From contig CAMDFO010000006.1 of NCBI GenBank assembly GCA_945897515.1, positions 1-64,000 on the forward strand: 64,000 bases of DNA. Direction: 5' to 3'. Each line of letters opens with the position of its first letter. Within the stretch, counting starts at the first letter, position 1. The stretch comes from Rhodoplanes serenus. Its GTDB lineage: Bacteria; Pseudomonadota; Alphaproteobacteria; Rhizobiales; Xanthobacteraceae. The notes under the pieces were generated by a model. The model made no database searches. It saw nothing but the letters and a program-made list of their open reading frames with translations, and was not told the origin of the DNA. Shown here one piece after another: positions 38,024 to 46,497 of the stretch. The translations under genes and the position numbers were made by a program.

Positions 38024-38250
38024 GCGCGCCGGCGCGCCAGCAATGCGAGCGGGCCGATGGCGACGATGCCGGTCGCGAGCGAAACTGCGCCGGTGGTTGC
38101 GATCTCGGAGAGGGCGGGTACGCCGCATTCCATGACGCTCATCGCGGTCAGGCCGGCGGTCAGCACCAGAGCCCATGCGGAGCCCAATGCAAGCGCGCGC
38201 CGGCCGTCTTGCCGTGTCGGTGCATTCTTTAGTGTGGCTGCGATCATCAT
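38020..38250 (-). CDS. Small two-helix membrane protein of unknown function
   Basis: 76 residues (75 from the second Met at 38247). Two predicted membrane helices: ALALGSAWALVLTAGLTAMSV and TTGAVSLATGIVAIGPLALLA, then a basic tail RRRA, so both ends probably face the cytoplasm. The ATGATGA at its 5' end overlaps the stop of the enoyl-CoA hydratase, and its own stop overlaps the next start in ATGA. Both overlaps suggest a real, translationally coupled gene that sits inside a much longer overlapping open frame and is easily missed. I do not recognise a family. Confidence 0.65.
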   Translation of the reverse strand: MMIAATLKNAPTRQDGRRALALGSAWALVLTAGLTAMSVMECGVPALSEIATTGAVSLATGIVAIGPLALLARRRA

Positions 38251-39062
38251 CGGTCTTCCCAGGTTGGCGTGCGTTTTTCGATGAAGGCACAAATGCCTTC
38301 CTCGGCGTCCCGCAGCATCATGTTGTTCGTCATCACCTCGGACGCATAGCCGTAGGCTTGCGGCAGCGGCAGGTCGAGCTGGCGATAGAACGCTTCCTTG
38401 CCGAGCCCGATCACGTGCGAGGACTTTTCCGCGATGGTGCGGGCGAGCTTCAGCGCCTCCTCGCGCTCGGCGCCGGCCGGCACCACGCGGTTGACCAGTC
38501 CCATCCGGGCGGCGTCCTCCGCGGATGTCATCTCGCCGGTGAGCAGCATTTGCATGGCATGCTTGGGCGCGACGTTGCGCGACAGCGCCACCATCGGCGT
38601 CGAGCAGAACAGCCCGATGTCGACGCCCGGCGTGGAGAATTTTGCATTCTGCGAGGCGACGGCGAGATCGCAGGTCGCGACCAATTGGCAGCCGGCCGCG
38701 CTGGCAACGCCCTGGACTGCCGCGATCACCGGCTGAGGCAGGCCGGAGATCTGCTGCATCATCGCGCTGCAGGTCGCCATGATGTGCTTGAAATAGGCGC
38801 GCCCGCCGTCGGCATCCGTGCGCCGTCCGGACAGCTCCTTCAGGTCGTGGCCGGCGCAGAACGCCGTGCCATTGGCCGCCAGCACCACCGCCCGCACCGC
38901 CTTGTCCTCCGCGATGGACGAGAACGCCTGGCCAAGCGCGACCAGAACCGCTTCCGACAGGCTGTTGCGCGCCTCCGGGCGGTTCAACGTGAGCACCGCG
39001 ATCGGGCCCACGTCTTCGCGCAGCAGGACCGGCGTCGCAGCTACGGTAGAATGCACGTTCAT
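38247..39062 (-). CDS. Enoyl-CoA hydratase
   Basis: 271 residues of the crotonase superfamily. Oxyanion-hole motifs are NGTAFCAGHDLKELSGR and VQGVASAAGCQLVATCDLAVASQNAKFS. The active-site segment reads GVDIGLFCSTPMVALSRNV. The DLKEL and TPGVDIGLFC pattern resembles the ECHDC3-like group rather than classic FadB or crotonase hydratases, so the reaction is uncertain. It heads a three-gene leftward operon with the small membrane protein and the CoA-binding protein. The thioesterase gene at 39172 is divergent. Confidence 0.88.
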   Translation of the reverse strand: MNVHSTVAATPVLLREDVGPIAVLTLNRPEARNSLSEAVLVALGQAFSSIAEDKAVRAVVLAANGTAFCAGHDLKELSGRRTDADGGRAYFKHIMATCSAMMQQISGLPQPVIAAVQGVASAAGCQLVATCDLAVASQNAKFSTPGVDIGLFCSTPMVALSRNVAPKHAMQMLLTGEMTSAEDAARMGLVNRVVPAGAEREEALKLARTIAEKSSHVIGLGKEAFYRQLDLPLPQAYGYASEVMTNNMMLRDAEEGICAFIEKRTPTWEDR

Positions 39063-39171
39063 TGCACCGGACCAGGCGGTTCATGGCCCTTTGCGAGGGC
39101 GATTGCGCATTGTATCCGATCTATGCCGCCCGGCGAGCGCGGCAAGTGGGAAACGGAAGGCGAGGGGCTCC

Positions 39172-39603
39172 ATGCCGGCACCGGCGATGACGGTCGAGGA
39201 GCTCCAGCGCTTTCTGGCGGCGGAGTTTCCGCAGTATTTCCACGCTCAGAGCGGCCTCACCATCGAGGAGGTCTGGCACGGCGGCGGCCGGGTTCGCCAG
39301 ACCTATCAGCCGCAGTTCATCCGGCCCGGCGGGACGATTTCCGGCCCCACCATGATGGGACTGGCGGATTTCACGATGTACGTCGGGATTCTGGCGTCGA
39401 TCGGGCCGGTGGCGCTCGCCGTCACCACCAACCTGAACATCAACTTCCTGCGTAAGCCGGCCCAGCGCGACCTGCTGGCCGAATGCCGGCTGCTCAAAGT
39501 CGGAAAGCGCCTGGCAGTCGGGGAGGTGATCCTGCGCTCAGATGGCATGGATGAGCCAGTCGCCCATGTCACCTCGACCTACTCGATCCCGCAGCGGGGT
39601 TGA
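39172..39603 (+). CDS. Hotdog-fold thioesterase (PaaI family)
   Basis: 143 residues from ATG 39172, with GGCGAGGGG upstream; ATG 39187 is an alternative. Hotdog motif: GGTISGPTMMGLADFTMYVGILASIG, followed by LNINFLRKPAQRDLLAECRLLKVGKRLAVGEV. This is the 4HBT/PaaI pattern of acyl-CoA thioesterases acting on small or aromatic acyl-CoAs. It is divergent from the enoyl-CoA hydratase and shares its short regulatory region, so both may handle the same acyl-CoA pathway. Substrate not determinable from sequence. Confidence 0.88.
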   Translation: MPAPAMTVEELQRFLAAEFPQYFHAQSGLTIEEVWHGGGRVRQTYQPQFIRPGGTISGPTMMGLADFTMYVGILASIGPVALAVTTNLNINFLRKPAQRDLLAECRLLKVGKRLAVGEVILRSDGMDEPVAHVTSTYSIPQRG

Positions 39604-39676
39604 GGTTGGCGAGAGGTATTTTTATACCTATTTCATAAAGTATTGATTTAATACAGCTAATTGGTTCACCAGAGCA

Positions 39677-39703
39677 TTGACCGGATTCCGGCGCTCCTAT
39701 AGA
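39677..39703 (+). promoter_or_regulatory. Candidate promoter for rplM-rpsI
   Basis: TTGACC at 39677-39682 and TATAGA at 39698-39703, with a 15-base spacer (short of the usual 16-18). It lies in an unusually AT-rich stretch of the region, about 65 bases ahead of rplM. No better pair is visible. The assignment is by eye. Confidence 0.35.
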
Positions 39704-39769
39704 AGCCATCCATCCGGCGGCGTCGCTTTTTTGAGGTGATCGGCCGCCCCTCATTGGACCTGAAGCGTC

Positions 39770-40234
39770 ATGTCAACTTATTCGGCCAAGCCCGCCGAAG
39801 TCGTAAAGAAATGGGTGATCGTGGATGCCACCGGCTTGGTCGTCGGACGGCTCGCCACCATCATTGCCATGCGGCTTCGCGGCAAGCACAAGCCCACCTT
39901 CACCCCGCACGTCGACGACGGCGACAACGTCATCGTCGTCAATGCCGCCAAGGTCGTTCTGACCGGCCGCAAGCGCGAGAAGAAGGTCTATCACCACCAC
40001 ACCGGCTTCATCGGCGGGATCAAGGAGCGCAGCGCGCGCTCGATCCTGGAGGGCAAGTTCCCGGAGCGTATCCTCGAGAAGGCCGTCGAGCGCATGATCC
40101 CGCGCGGCCCGCTCGGCCGGGTGCAACTCGGCAACCTGCGGGTCTATGCAGGCGCCGACCATCCGCACGCCGCCCAGCAGCCCGAGAAGCTCGATATCGC
40201 CGCCATGAACCGCAAGAACACGAGGGCCGCCTGA
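39770..40234 (+). CDS. rplM: 50S ribosomal protein L13
   Basis: 154 residues. Typical L13: [63 protein letters not shown] and a C-terminal [30 protein letters not shown]. It is one of the first proteins to bind 23S rRNA. It is operonic with rpsI; the rplM stop and rpsI start share the TGATG at 40232-40236. The AT-rich 39604-39769 leader probably carries the promoter and regulatory sequences. Confidence 0.97.
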   Translation: MSTYSAKPAEVVKKWVIVDATGLVVGRLATIIAMRLRGKHKPTFTPHVDDGDNVIVVNAAKVVLTGRKREKKVYHHHTGFIGGIKERSARSILEGKFPERILEKAVERMIPRGPLGRVQLGNLRVYAGADHPHAAQQPEKLDIAAMNRKNTRAA

Positions 40235-40713
40235 TGGCCGAGACCACGATTCAATCGCTCGACCAACTGTCGTCGCTGAAGCCCGCGACGCCGGAGGCGC
40301 CGAAATACGTCCAGAAGCTCGACAAGCAGGGCCGCGCCTACGCCACGGGCAAGCGCAAGAATGCGGTCGCTCGCGTCTGGATCAAGCCGGGCGCTGGCAA
40401 GATCGTCGTCAACACCCGGCCGATCGAGGTGTTCTTCGCTCGCCCGGTGCTGCGCATGCTGATCCAGCAGCCGCTGGTCGCGTCCCAGCGCAACGGCCAG
40501 TATGACGTGATCTGCTCGGTTTCCGGCGGCGGGCTTTCGGGCCAGGCAGGAGCGGTCCGCCACGGCATCTCCAAGGCGCTGACCTACTTCGAGCCGGATC
40601 TGCGCGGCGTTCTCAAGCGCGGCGGCTTCCTCACCCGCGACTCGCGCGTGGTCGAGCGCAAAAAGTACGGCAAGGCCAAGGCCCGCCGGTCGTTCCAGTT
40701 CTCCAAGCGCTAA
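40234..40713 (+). CDS. rpsI: 30S ribosomal protein S9
   Basis: 159 residues from ATG 40234. It has an N-terminal extension of about 30 residues typical of alphaproteobacteria, then [44 protein letters not shown] and the basic tail [17 protein letters not shown], whose last residues reach the P-site tRNA. Translationally coupled to rplM and followed by a clear terminator. Confidence 0.97.
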   Translation: MAETTIQSLDQLSSLKPATPEAPKYVQKLDKQGRAYATGKRKNAVARVWIKPGAGKIVVNTRPIEVFFARPVLRMLIQQPLVASQRNGQYDVICSVSGGGLSGQAGAVRHGISKALTYFEPDLRGVLKRGGFLTRDSRVVERKKYGKAKARRSFQFSKR

Positions 40714-40744
40714 CGCAGCGCTTCAGGCAAAAACGGATTCAAGT

Positions 40745-40780
40745 AAAAAGGGGCGCCACACGGCGCCCCTTTTCATTTTT
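40745..40780 (+). terminator. Rho-independent terminator after rpsI
   Basis: AAAAGGGGCGCC (from 40746) pairs with GGCGCCCCTTTT (to 40773) around ACAC, followed by CATTTTT. It ends the rplM-rpsI operon 32 bases past the stop. Confidence 0.92.
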
Positions 40781-40950
40781 AGGCATTTTTCGCGTCTTAT
40801 TTGTCGGGTTCTTCGTCGAAAACCTGCGGGAACTCCGCAAGCCTTCCGAAAACTTCGTACGCAATTCTCCGTAGCTGCCTTCGGGGGGACCGTCGGCACG
40901 AACCGATGACGTTTTTGGACCCGTGCATCCGCGCGGCGGTCGAGGGATCG

Positions 40951-42144
40951 ATGTTGGACGCGCCCACCTTGTTCGCTATCGCAACCTCCATAACGGGGGT
41001 GCTCGGGGTGTTCCTATTGCTGGTCTGGTTGCAGGAGCGCAGCATCCGGGCGCTCGCGTGGTGGGGGGCGGCCTATCTGATGGGCGGGTCTGCCGTGGCG
41101 CTCTGGAGCGTGCACGACAATGTCTCGCTGGTGCCGCCTGCAATGCCCAATGCGCTGCTGTTTGTGGCCTGCGGCATGCTCTGGAACGGGGCGCGGCTGT
41201 TTCACAGTCGCGTTGCCCTGCCGGGCGCGCTGTTTACCGGCGCCATTGCGTGGCTGGTGGCGATGCAGTTTCCAGCGTTCGCGCAATCGACCGAGGCGCG
41301 GATTGTGCTGTCCTCGTTGATCATCGCGACCTACACGTTTTTAACGGCGTTCGAACTGCGGCGCGAACGCCGCCGCACGCTGGCCAATCCGGGACTGACG
41401 ATCGGCGTGCCCTTGCTGCATGGCGCCGTGTTCCTTTCGCCGATTGCTTTGATGCTGTTGCTGCCGCCGGAGGCATCGGCCGACGGCTGGTTCGCCTTGT
41501 TCGCGCTCGAGACGCTGCTCTATGTGGTCGGTACTGCGTTCATCGTGGTGATCATGGCCAAGGAGCGCGTGGCGCTGGCGCACAAGACCGCGGCCATGAC
41601 CGATATGCTGACCGGGCTGTTCAATCGTCGCGCCTTCCTGGAGGCTGCCAACGAACTGATCGCGAGGCAGGCGAGGAAGCAGGGGCCGGTCAGCGTGCTG
41701 GCGTTCGACCTCGATCATTTCAAGTCGATCAACGATCGCTTCGGCCATGCCGGCGGCGACGACGCGTTGCGACTGTTTGCTGCGACAATCAACGCCGCGA
41801 TGCGCTCGACCGATGTCATCGGCAGGATCGGCGGCGAGGAGTTCGCCGCCATTTTCCCGGGCTCGCAGGCCGAGGCCTGTACCGTGGCCGAGCGCGTGCG
41901 GGCGGCTTTCGAAATTGCGGGTGTGGAGATTTCGCCGTGCCAAGTCGGCGCCACAGTGAGCATCGGCATCGCGACCGCAACTGCACCGATCGCGTTTGAC
42001 GCACTGTTGGCTCGTGCGGACGCCGCGCTCTACCGGGCCAAAGCGAACGGGCGAAACCGGGTCGAGGGATCGGTCGAATCCGGCTCGGCGGAGCCTCCGG
42101 TGCGTGCGCCTGCAATGCGGAAAACGGTTCTCGCAGTGCGATAG
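40951..42144 (+). CDS. Membrane diguanylate cyclase (GGDEF domain)
   Basis: 397 residues from ATG 40951 (MLDAPTLFAIA), preceded by CGAGGG; ATG 40906 and ATG 40801 are in-frame alternatives. The N-terminal half has about seven transmembrane helices. The C-terminal GGDEF domain begins TDMLTGLFNRRAFLEAAN and has FDLDHFKSINDRFGHAGGDDAL, the active site RIGGEEFAAIF, and an I-site RSTD five residues ahead of it. It should make cyclic di-GMP and be product-inhibited. The input sensed by the membrane part is unknown. Confidence 0.92.
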   Translation: MLDAPTLFAIATSITGVLGVFLLLVWLQERSIRALAWWGAAYLMGGSAVALWSVHDNVSLVPPAMPNALLFVACGMLWNGARLFHSRVALPGALFTGAIAWLVAMQFPAFAQSTEARIVLSSLIIATYTFLTAFELRRERRRTLANPGLTIGVPLLHGAVFLSPIALMLLLPPEASADGWFALFALETLLYVVGTAFIVVIMAKERVALAHKTAAMTDMLTGLFNRRAFLEAANELIARQARKQGPVSVLAFDLDHFKSINDRFGHAGGDDALRLFAATINAAMRSTDVIGRIGGEEFAAIFPGSQAEACTVAERVRAAFEIAGVEISPCQVGATVSIGIATATAPIAFDALLARADAALYRAKANGRNRVEGSVESGSAEPPVRAPAMRKTVLAVR

Positions 42145-42212
42145 CGCATTGGAATCAGACACGATTTCAGGCGCAAACCGGTCCTTTACCTGGCTCTGCT
42201 AGCGTTCCGGTC

Positions 42213-42425
42213 ATGTCGCACCTCCCGTCGCAAACCGATGTCATCGCGCTTGAGGCCTCCGCCGGGCTCGCGCTGGCGTGCGCCTATTCCGGATCGGACG
42301 AATACGAGGCCGAGGTGATCCAGGCACGGCGCAACGCCGGCGCCTACGGATCGAAGTGGTCTCGCGAGATCGTCTGGGCCTGTGCGGGCGTCGCGGCCCT
42401 GACGCTGTTTATCTTCGCAATTTGA
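42213..42425 (+). CDS. Small protein with one C-terminal membrane helix
   Basis: 70 residues. The N-terminal 45 residues are polar (MSHLPSQTDVIALEASAGLA and SDEYEAEVIQARRNAG), followed by SREIVWACAGVAALTLFIFAI, a hydrophobic stretch ending at the C-terminus, so it may be tail-anchored. No family recognised. Codon use is GC-rich like its neighbours. No strong ribosome binding site precedes ATG 42213. It may be real, but a chance frame is possible. Confidence 0.4.
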   Translation: MSHLPSQTDVIALEASAGLALACAYSGSDEYEAEVIQARRNAGAYGSKWSREIVWACAGVAALTLFIFAI

Positions 42426-42432
42426 CCATCGG

Positions 42433-43722
42433 CTAGCGCATCGTCTGCGGCAGCCACAGCGCGATCTGCGGAAACACCATCACCAGCACCGTGGTGAGCA
42501 CGATCGACATCATCAGGATGCTGGTGCCCTTGTAGACTTTCATCAGTTCGACCCCCGCGGTCGCGCTGACAATGAAGGCGAGCAGCCCCACTGGGGGAAA
42601 GACCAGCCCCATCGCCACCATCAGCATCGACAGCACGCCGAACCAGATCGGGTCGAAGCCCAATGACGTGATCAGCGGGAACGTGAGCTGCAGCGTCAGC
42701 AGCAGCAGCGGGATCTCGTCCATGAACATGCTGATGACGAAATACACCACCACGATCCCGATGATGACGATCCAACGATTGAGGTTCATGTCGGTGACGA
42801 TGGTCACCACCGTCTGCGGGATCCGGCTCAGCGTCATGTAGTAGCCGAAGATGGTCGCGCCGATCAGGATGAGAAAGATCATCGCCGAGGTGCGGATGGT
42901 CGATCTCAGCGCGTCGACGGTCCCGGCGGCGGTGAGCCGTCCGAAGGCCGCGCCGATGATCGCGGCGAACAGCGCGCCGAGCGCGCCGACTTCGGTCGGC
43001 GTCGCGACGCCGGTGTAGAGCAGCGCCAGCACGATCAGGATCAACAGCAGGCTCGGCCAGACCCGCCAAAGGCTCGCCCAGCGCTCGGCCGACGGCGTCC
43101 GAAACGTCGCCGGCGCGTGCTGGGGCGCGATCACGACCCAGAGGTAGATCATCGCGCACAGGAAGACGCCGACCAGGATTCCGGGCAGCACGCCCGCGAT
43201 CAGGAGCTTGCCGATGGAGGTCTGGGTGGCGATGCCGTAGATCACCATGGCGATGCTCGGCGGGATCAGGATGTCGAGCGTGGCGCCGACGCCGATCGCA
43301 CCCGCCCCCAGTTCTTCGGAATAGCCGTGCCGGCGCATCTCCGGCATGGCGATCCTCGACATCACCGATGCCGCCGCAGTGCTGGCGCCCGACATCGCGC
43401 CGAAAATGCCGCAAGCGAATACGGTCGCGATCGCGAGCCCGCCCTTGATGTGCGACAGCCACGCCGAGGCCGCAGCATAGAGGTCGCGCGCCAGCCCGCT
43501 GGAGGCGGACAGATACGCCATCAGAATGAACATCGGGATCGTGGTGAGGCTGTAATCGGCAACCGTGCTGTAGGGCACGACGCTGAGGATGCCCATGAGC
43601 TTGCTCAAGTCGCCGGTGACCAAATAAATCCCCAGCATGCCGGAGCCGGCGAGCGCGACCGCGATCGGGGTGCCGCCGAGCAGCATCAGCAGGAGCACGA
43701 TCGGCGGAAGCGCGGCGGCCAT
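42433..43722 (-). CDS. dctM: TRAP transporter large permease (DctM)
   Basis: 429 residues with about twelve transmembrane helices. Typical DctM segments: LPPIVLLLMLLGGTPIAVALAGSG, MFILMAYLSASSGLARDLYAAASAWLSHIKGGLAIATVFACGIFGAMSGASTAAASVMSRIAMPEM and IPPSIAMVIYGIATQTSIGKLL. It is the transport subunit of the dctPQM set and uses the sodium or proton gradient. It starts four bases after the DctQ stop. The ligand cannot be read from the permease. Confidence 0.93.
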   Translation of the reverse strand: MAAALPPIVLLLMLLGGTPIAVALAGSGMLGIYLVTGDLSKLMGILSVVPYSTVADYSLTTIPMFILMAYLSASSGLARDLYAAASAWLSHIKGGLAIATVFACGIFGAMSGASTAAASVMSRIAMPEMRRHGYSEELGAGAIGVGATLDILIPPSIAMVIYGIATQTSIGKLLIAGVLPGILVGVFLCAMIYLWVVIAPQHAPATFRTPSAERWASLWRVWPSLLLILIVLALLYTGVATPTEVGALGALFAAIIGAAFGRLTAAGTVDALRSTIRTSAMIFLILIGATIFGYYMTLSRIPQTVVTIVTDMNLNRWIVIIGIVVVYFVISMFMDEIPLLLLTLQLTFPLITSLGFDPIWFGVLSMLMVAMGLVFPPVGLLAFIVSATAGVELMKVYKGTSILMMSIVLTTVLVMVFPQIALWLPQTMR

Positions 43723-43725
43723 GGT

Positions 43726-44250
43726 TCAGGTCGCCGCCGGCGCGTCTTGCGCGAACAGCAGCGCGTTGCCTCTGCGCACGCGCGGCAGGTCGATCAGCAT
43801 GAGCACGGTCAGCGCCAGAAAGCCAAGCGGGACGAAGGCGTAGGCCGGTCCGGTCAACACGGGAAGGGCGCTCATGGAGGTGGTGTCGGACAGCGCGAGC
43901 CACGCCTGCTGAGCGGTCGCCGCCACCAGGATAAGACAATAGCCAAGTGAAAGAGCGTGCGCGAAGTGATCGGCCAGGATTTTCCAGCGCGGCGGTAGCC
44001 GGTCGACCAGGAAGGTCACCCGGATGAACACGCCGCCACGATAAGCATAGGAAAGGCCAAGGAAGATCGCCGCCACGATCAGGTATTTCTCGGTGATCTC
44101 ATAGGCGCCGAGGATCGGGCTGTTGAGCAGATAGCGCGACAGCGCGTCGGCGCTGGTGAGCAGCATCATAGCCGCGGTCGCTGCAACGGCCGAACAAACG
44201 AGAACGAACTCGCAGAGTGAAAGGAGCTTACGGAGAAAATTCAGGGCCAT
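43726..44250 (-). CDS. dctQ: TRAP transporter small permease (DctQ)
   Basis: 174 residues with four transmembrane helices. Typical DctQ: AMMLLTSADALSRYLLNSPILGAYEITEKYLIVAAIFLGLSYAYRGGVFIRVTFLVDRLPPRWK. It partners DctM. It follows dctM by four bases on the minus strand, and dctP lies further upstream across a palindromic repeat. Confidence 0.9.
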   Translation of the reverse strand: MALNFLRKLLSLCEFVLVCSAVAATAAMMLLTSADALSRYLLNSPILGAYEITEKYLIVAAIFLGLSYAYRGGVFIRVTFLVDRLPPRWKILADHFAHALSLGYCLILVAATAQQAWLALSDTTSMSALPVLTGPAYAFVPLGFLALTVLMLIDLPRVRRGNALLFAQDAPAAT

Positions 44251-44261
44251 TCAACCACCGG

Positions 44262-44355
44262 GTCATTCCGGGGCGCTGCGAAGCAGCGAGCCCGGAATCC
44301 AGAAAGGTGCGTGCGTCTGGATTCCGGGCCCGCGCTGCGCGCGTCCCGGAATGAC
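44262..44355. repeat. GTCAT/ATGAC palindromic repeat, 94 bp
   Basis: Ends GTCAT (44262-44266) and ATGAC (44351-44355), with nested hairpins and the inner ATCCAG/CTGGAT pair. Closest relative is the element at 33104-33213. It lies inside the TRAP operon between dctQ and dctP, so it may set the higher level of binding protein over permease by shielding the dctP mRNA 3' end. Confidence 0.85.
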
Positions 44356-44364
44356 ACCAAACGG

Positions 44365-45387
44365 CTATTTCAGCATCTGCAGCGTGTCGTTGAGAATGGC
44401 GCGGGCGTCCTTGAGGCCTTTGCCTTCCATCTTCTTGACCCATTCCTCCCACAACGGCTCGCCTGCGATCTTCTGCCAGCGCGCGGTCTCGGCCGCCGGC
44501 AGATCGTAACGCTCCATCGCGTGTTTGCCTGCCTTGATCTTGGCGAGCGCGTCGGTCTCGGCGGTGTCGAAGAAGTTCTTGCCCCAGAACTTCGCACCCT
44601 GAAGGCCGCTGACGCTCATGATCTGGCTGCGCACGTCCTGCGGCAGGCTGTTCCACTTGGTCTTGTTGGCGCAGAGCGAGAAGTACGCCGTGAACAGCGG
44701 CGCCATGGTGTAGTTCTTCGCCACCTCATAGAGGCGGAAGCCCTGGATCGCTTCCCACGGCGCACCCATACCGTCGACCACACCCTTGTCGAGCGCCTGG
44801 TACATGTCGGGCATCGGGATCGGCGTCGGGACCATGCCCAGCGCCTTGCCCATCTCGGTCGGTGGGCCGCCGGGCAGCCGGATCTTCATGCCCTTGGCAT
44901 CTTCCAGCGTCTTCACCTGCCGCTTGGTGGTCAGCAGGAAATAGGGCGAGGTCGTGTAGAGCAGCAGCGGCTGGACGTCGGAGAACTCCCGCTGGATCGC
45001 CGGATACTTCTCGTACAGCTTCCACAGCACCTCGCTGGACTGCTCGGCCGATTTCACCGGCAGGAACGGCAGCGTGATGACATCCGCGAGCGGCGTCATG
45101 TCGGCCCAATAGCCGTGGAAGCACCAGCCGATGTCGGCGACGCCCGCGCGCACCTGCCGCCACATGTCGGGGCCGCGCACCAAAGTCTGCGAGGGAAACA
45201 CCTCGATCTTCACACGGCCCTTGGTCGCGTCTTCGACCTGCTTCACCCACGGGCGAAGCGCGTTGCTCGGTCCCCACGCCTGCGGCGAGTTCTGGTCGGC
45301 GAGGGTGAGCTTGATTTCCTGCGCCTGAGCGGAAACCGTCAGTGCGAGCGCGGCGGCGAATGCGCCGATTGAAAGCTTGCGGATCAC
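44365..45387 (-). CDS. dctP: TRAP transporter substrate-binding protein (DctP)
   Basis: 340 residues with a Sec signal peptide (MIRKLSIGAFAAALALTVSAQAQE). DctP landmarks: WVKQVEDATKGRVKIEVFPSQTLV, GVADIGWCFHGY, RLPGGPPTEMGKALGMVPTPIPMPDMYQALDKGVVDGMGAPWEAIQ. The conserved Arg (IRLPGG) that binds the ligand carboxylate is present. It is first of the leftward dctP-dctQ-dctM set, separated from dctQ by a palindromic repeat. The specific organic acid is unknown; the extradiol-like gene upstream hints at an aromatic or related acid. Confidence 0.93.
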   Translation of the reverse strand: MIRKLSIGAFAAALALTVSAQAQEIKLTLADQNSPQAWGPSNALRPWVKQVEDATKGRVKIEVFPSQTLVRGPDMWRQVRAGVADIGWCFHGYWADMTPLADVITLPFLPVKSAEQSSEVLWKLYEKYPAIQREFSDVQPLLLYTTSPYFLLTTKRQVKTLEDAKGMKIRLPGGPPTEMGKALGMVPTPIPMPDMYQALDKGVVDGMGAPWEAIQGFRLYEVAKNYTMAPLFTAYFSLCANKTKWNSLPQDVRSQIMSVSGLQGAKFWGKNFFDTAETDALAKIKAGKHAMERYDLPAAETARWQKIAGEPLWEEWVKKMEGKGLKDARAILNDTLQMLK

Positions 45388-45508
45388 GTTGTCCTCCCCT
45401 GGTGCGCGTTTTTGAGCGACCGCGCATGAGCCTCATTGCACCAATTGTGCGGCTCCGTCTGACGCGACACAAGAGGCTCACGCCGACGCATATCGGCGCG
45501 CAGGCGGG

Positions 45509-46378
45509 CTAGCTTCCCCAAAGCCCCCAGTAATTCCGCGATGTTTCGGCCGGCCAGACCTTCGGCCGTTGCGGCATGTCTTCGTGCCAGGGGCGGGGCT
45601 CGAAATAGCCGAGCGCCTCGTCCTTCATCTGGTCCATCTCGGTATAGACCTCGATCCGCAGGCCATCCCAGTTCTTGTGGTAGCAGGCGATGTTGTGTCC
45701 GATGTTGTGGCGGCTCGGACCCCAGTCGAGCTTGAGATCGTTGCTCGCCAGCACGTCGCAGGCGCGCTGCAGCTCCGAGAAATCCTTCATCTCGAATGCG
45801 ATGTGCGCAAACCCGGGCTTCTGGCCTTCGAACACATTGACGGTGTGGTGATCCGGTCCGCAGCGCATGAACACGCTGACCGTGGTCCGCCAATCCGAAA
45901 TCCGGAATCCCAGCAGCCCGGTATAGAACTCGGCGCCGGCGCGTGCGTCTTCCACGAAACGCGCGACGTGGCCGAGCTTGATCGGCATGATGCCGGAGAC
46001 CTGCTTTTCGGCCTTGGCAAACGTGTAATCGGAAAAGATTTCCAGCGGCGTGCCGTAGACGTCTCTGAACACGATCGCCTTGGCGATGCCTGGCGTTACG
46101 TCGCTGCGGACCTCGAAGGCAATGTTGCGGCTTGTCAGCTCGCGGCCGACGTCCGACAGATCGGCCCCCGGTGCGATCTGCAGGGCGATTGCGGACAGGT
46201 CGGCGGTGTCGCCGCGCTCCAGCACCAGGGTTTCGACGCCGAGCTTGGTGGCGAGCACCGCGCGGTCGCGGGTCCGGTCGATCACCGACAGGCCGATGAT
46301 GGCCTGATAATAGTCGAGCTGTCGTTGCAGGTCGGGGGTCGTCAGCGTGACGTGGCCCAGTCTCTTGACGCCGATCAT
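45509..46378 (-). CDS. Vicinal-oxygen-chelate protein, extradiol (catechol 2,3-dioxygenase-like) type
   Basis: 289 residues in two betaalphabetabetabeta modules. Metal-ligand candidates are His in LGHVARFVEDA, His in PDHHTVNVFEG and Glu in LRIEVYTEMDQMK, the His-His-Glu set of type I extradiol dioxygenases. The N-terminal module begins RLGHVTLTTPDLQRQLDYYQ. Substrate unknown. It lies 121 bases upstream of the TRAP operon on the same strand, so uptake and ring opening of the same acid is a reasonable guess. A dioxygenase is likely but not certain, since VOC proteins vary in function. Confidence 0.85.
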   Translation of the reverse strand: MIGVKRLGHVTLTTPDLQRQLDYYQAIIGLSVIDRTRDRAVLATKLGVETLVLERGDTADLSAIALQIAPGADLSDVGRELTSRNIAFEVRSDVTPGIAKAIVFRDVYGTPLEIFSDYTFAKAEKQVSGIMPIKLGHVARFVEDARAGAEFYTGLLGFRISDWRTTVSVFMRCGPDHHTVNVFEGQKPGFAHIAFEMKDFSELQRACDVLASNDLKLDWGPSRHNIGHNIACYHKNWDGLRIEVYTEMDQMKDEALGYFEPRPWHEDMPQRPKVWPAETSRNYWGLWGS

Positions 46379-46432
46379 TCCAGCCGTCCTCCCGGCCCCA
46401 AAGTTACCGGATGGGATCGGCTGGAGCCAAAC

Positions 46433-46460
46433 GAAAAGGGCGCTCCGAAGAGCGCCCTGG
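46433..46460 (-). terminator. Rho-independent terminator after sodC
   Basis: On the minus strand AGGGCGCTC pairs with GAGCGCCCT around TTCG, then TTTTCGTTT. It starts about 37 bases past the sodC stop. The hairpin is almost identical to the one after glnA (47118-47147). Confidence 0.88.
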
Positions 46461-46497
46461 ACGTTCGTTCCGCCTCGGCATCCTGGCGCCTTTGAAG

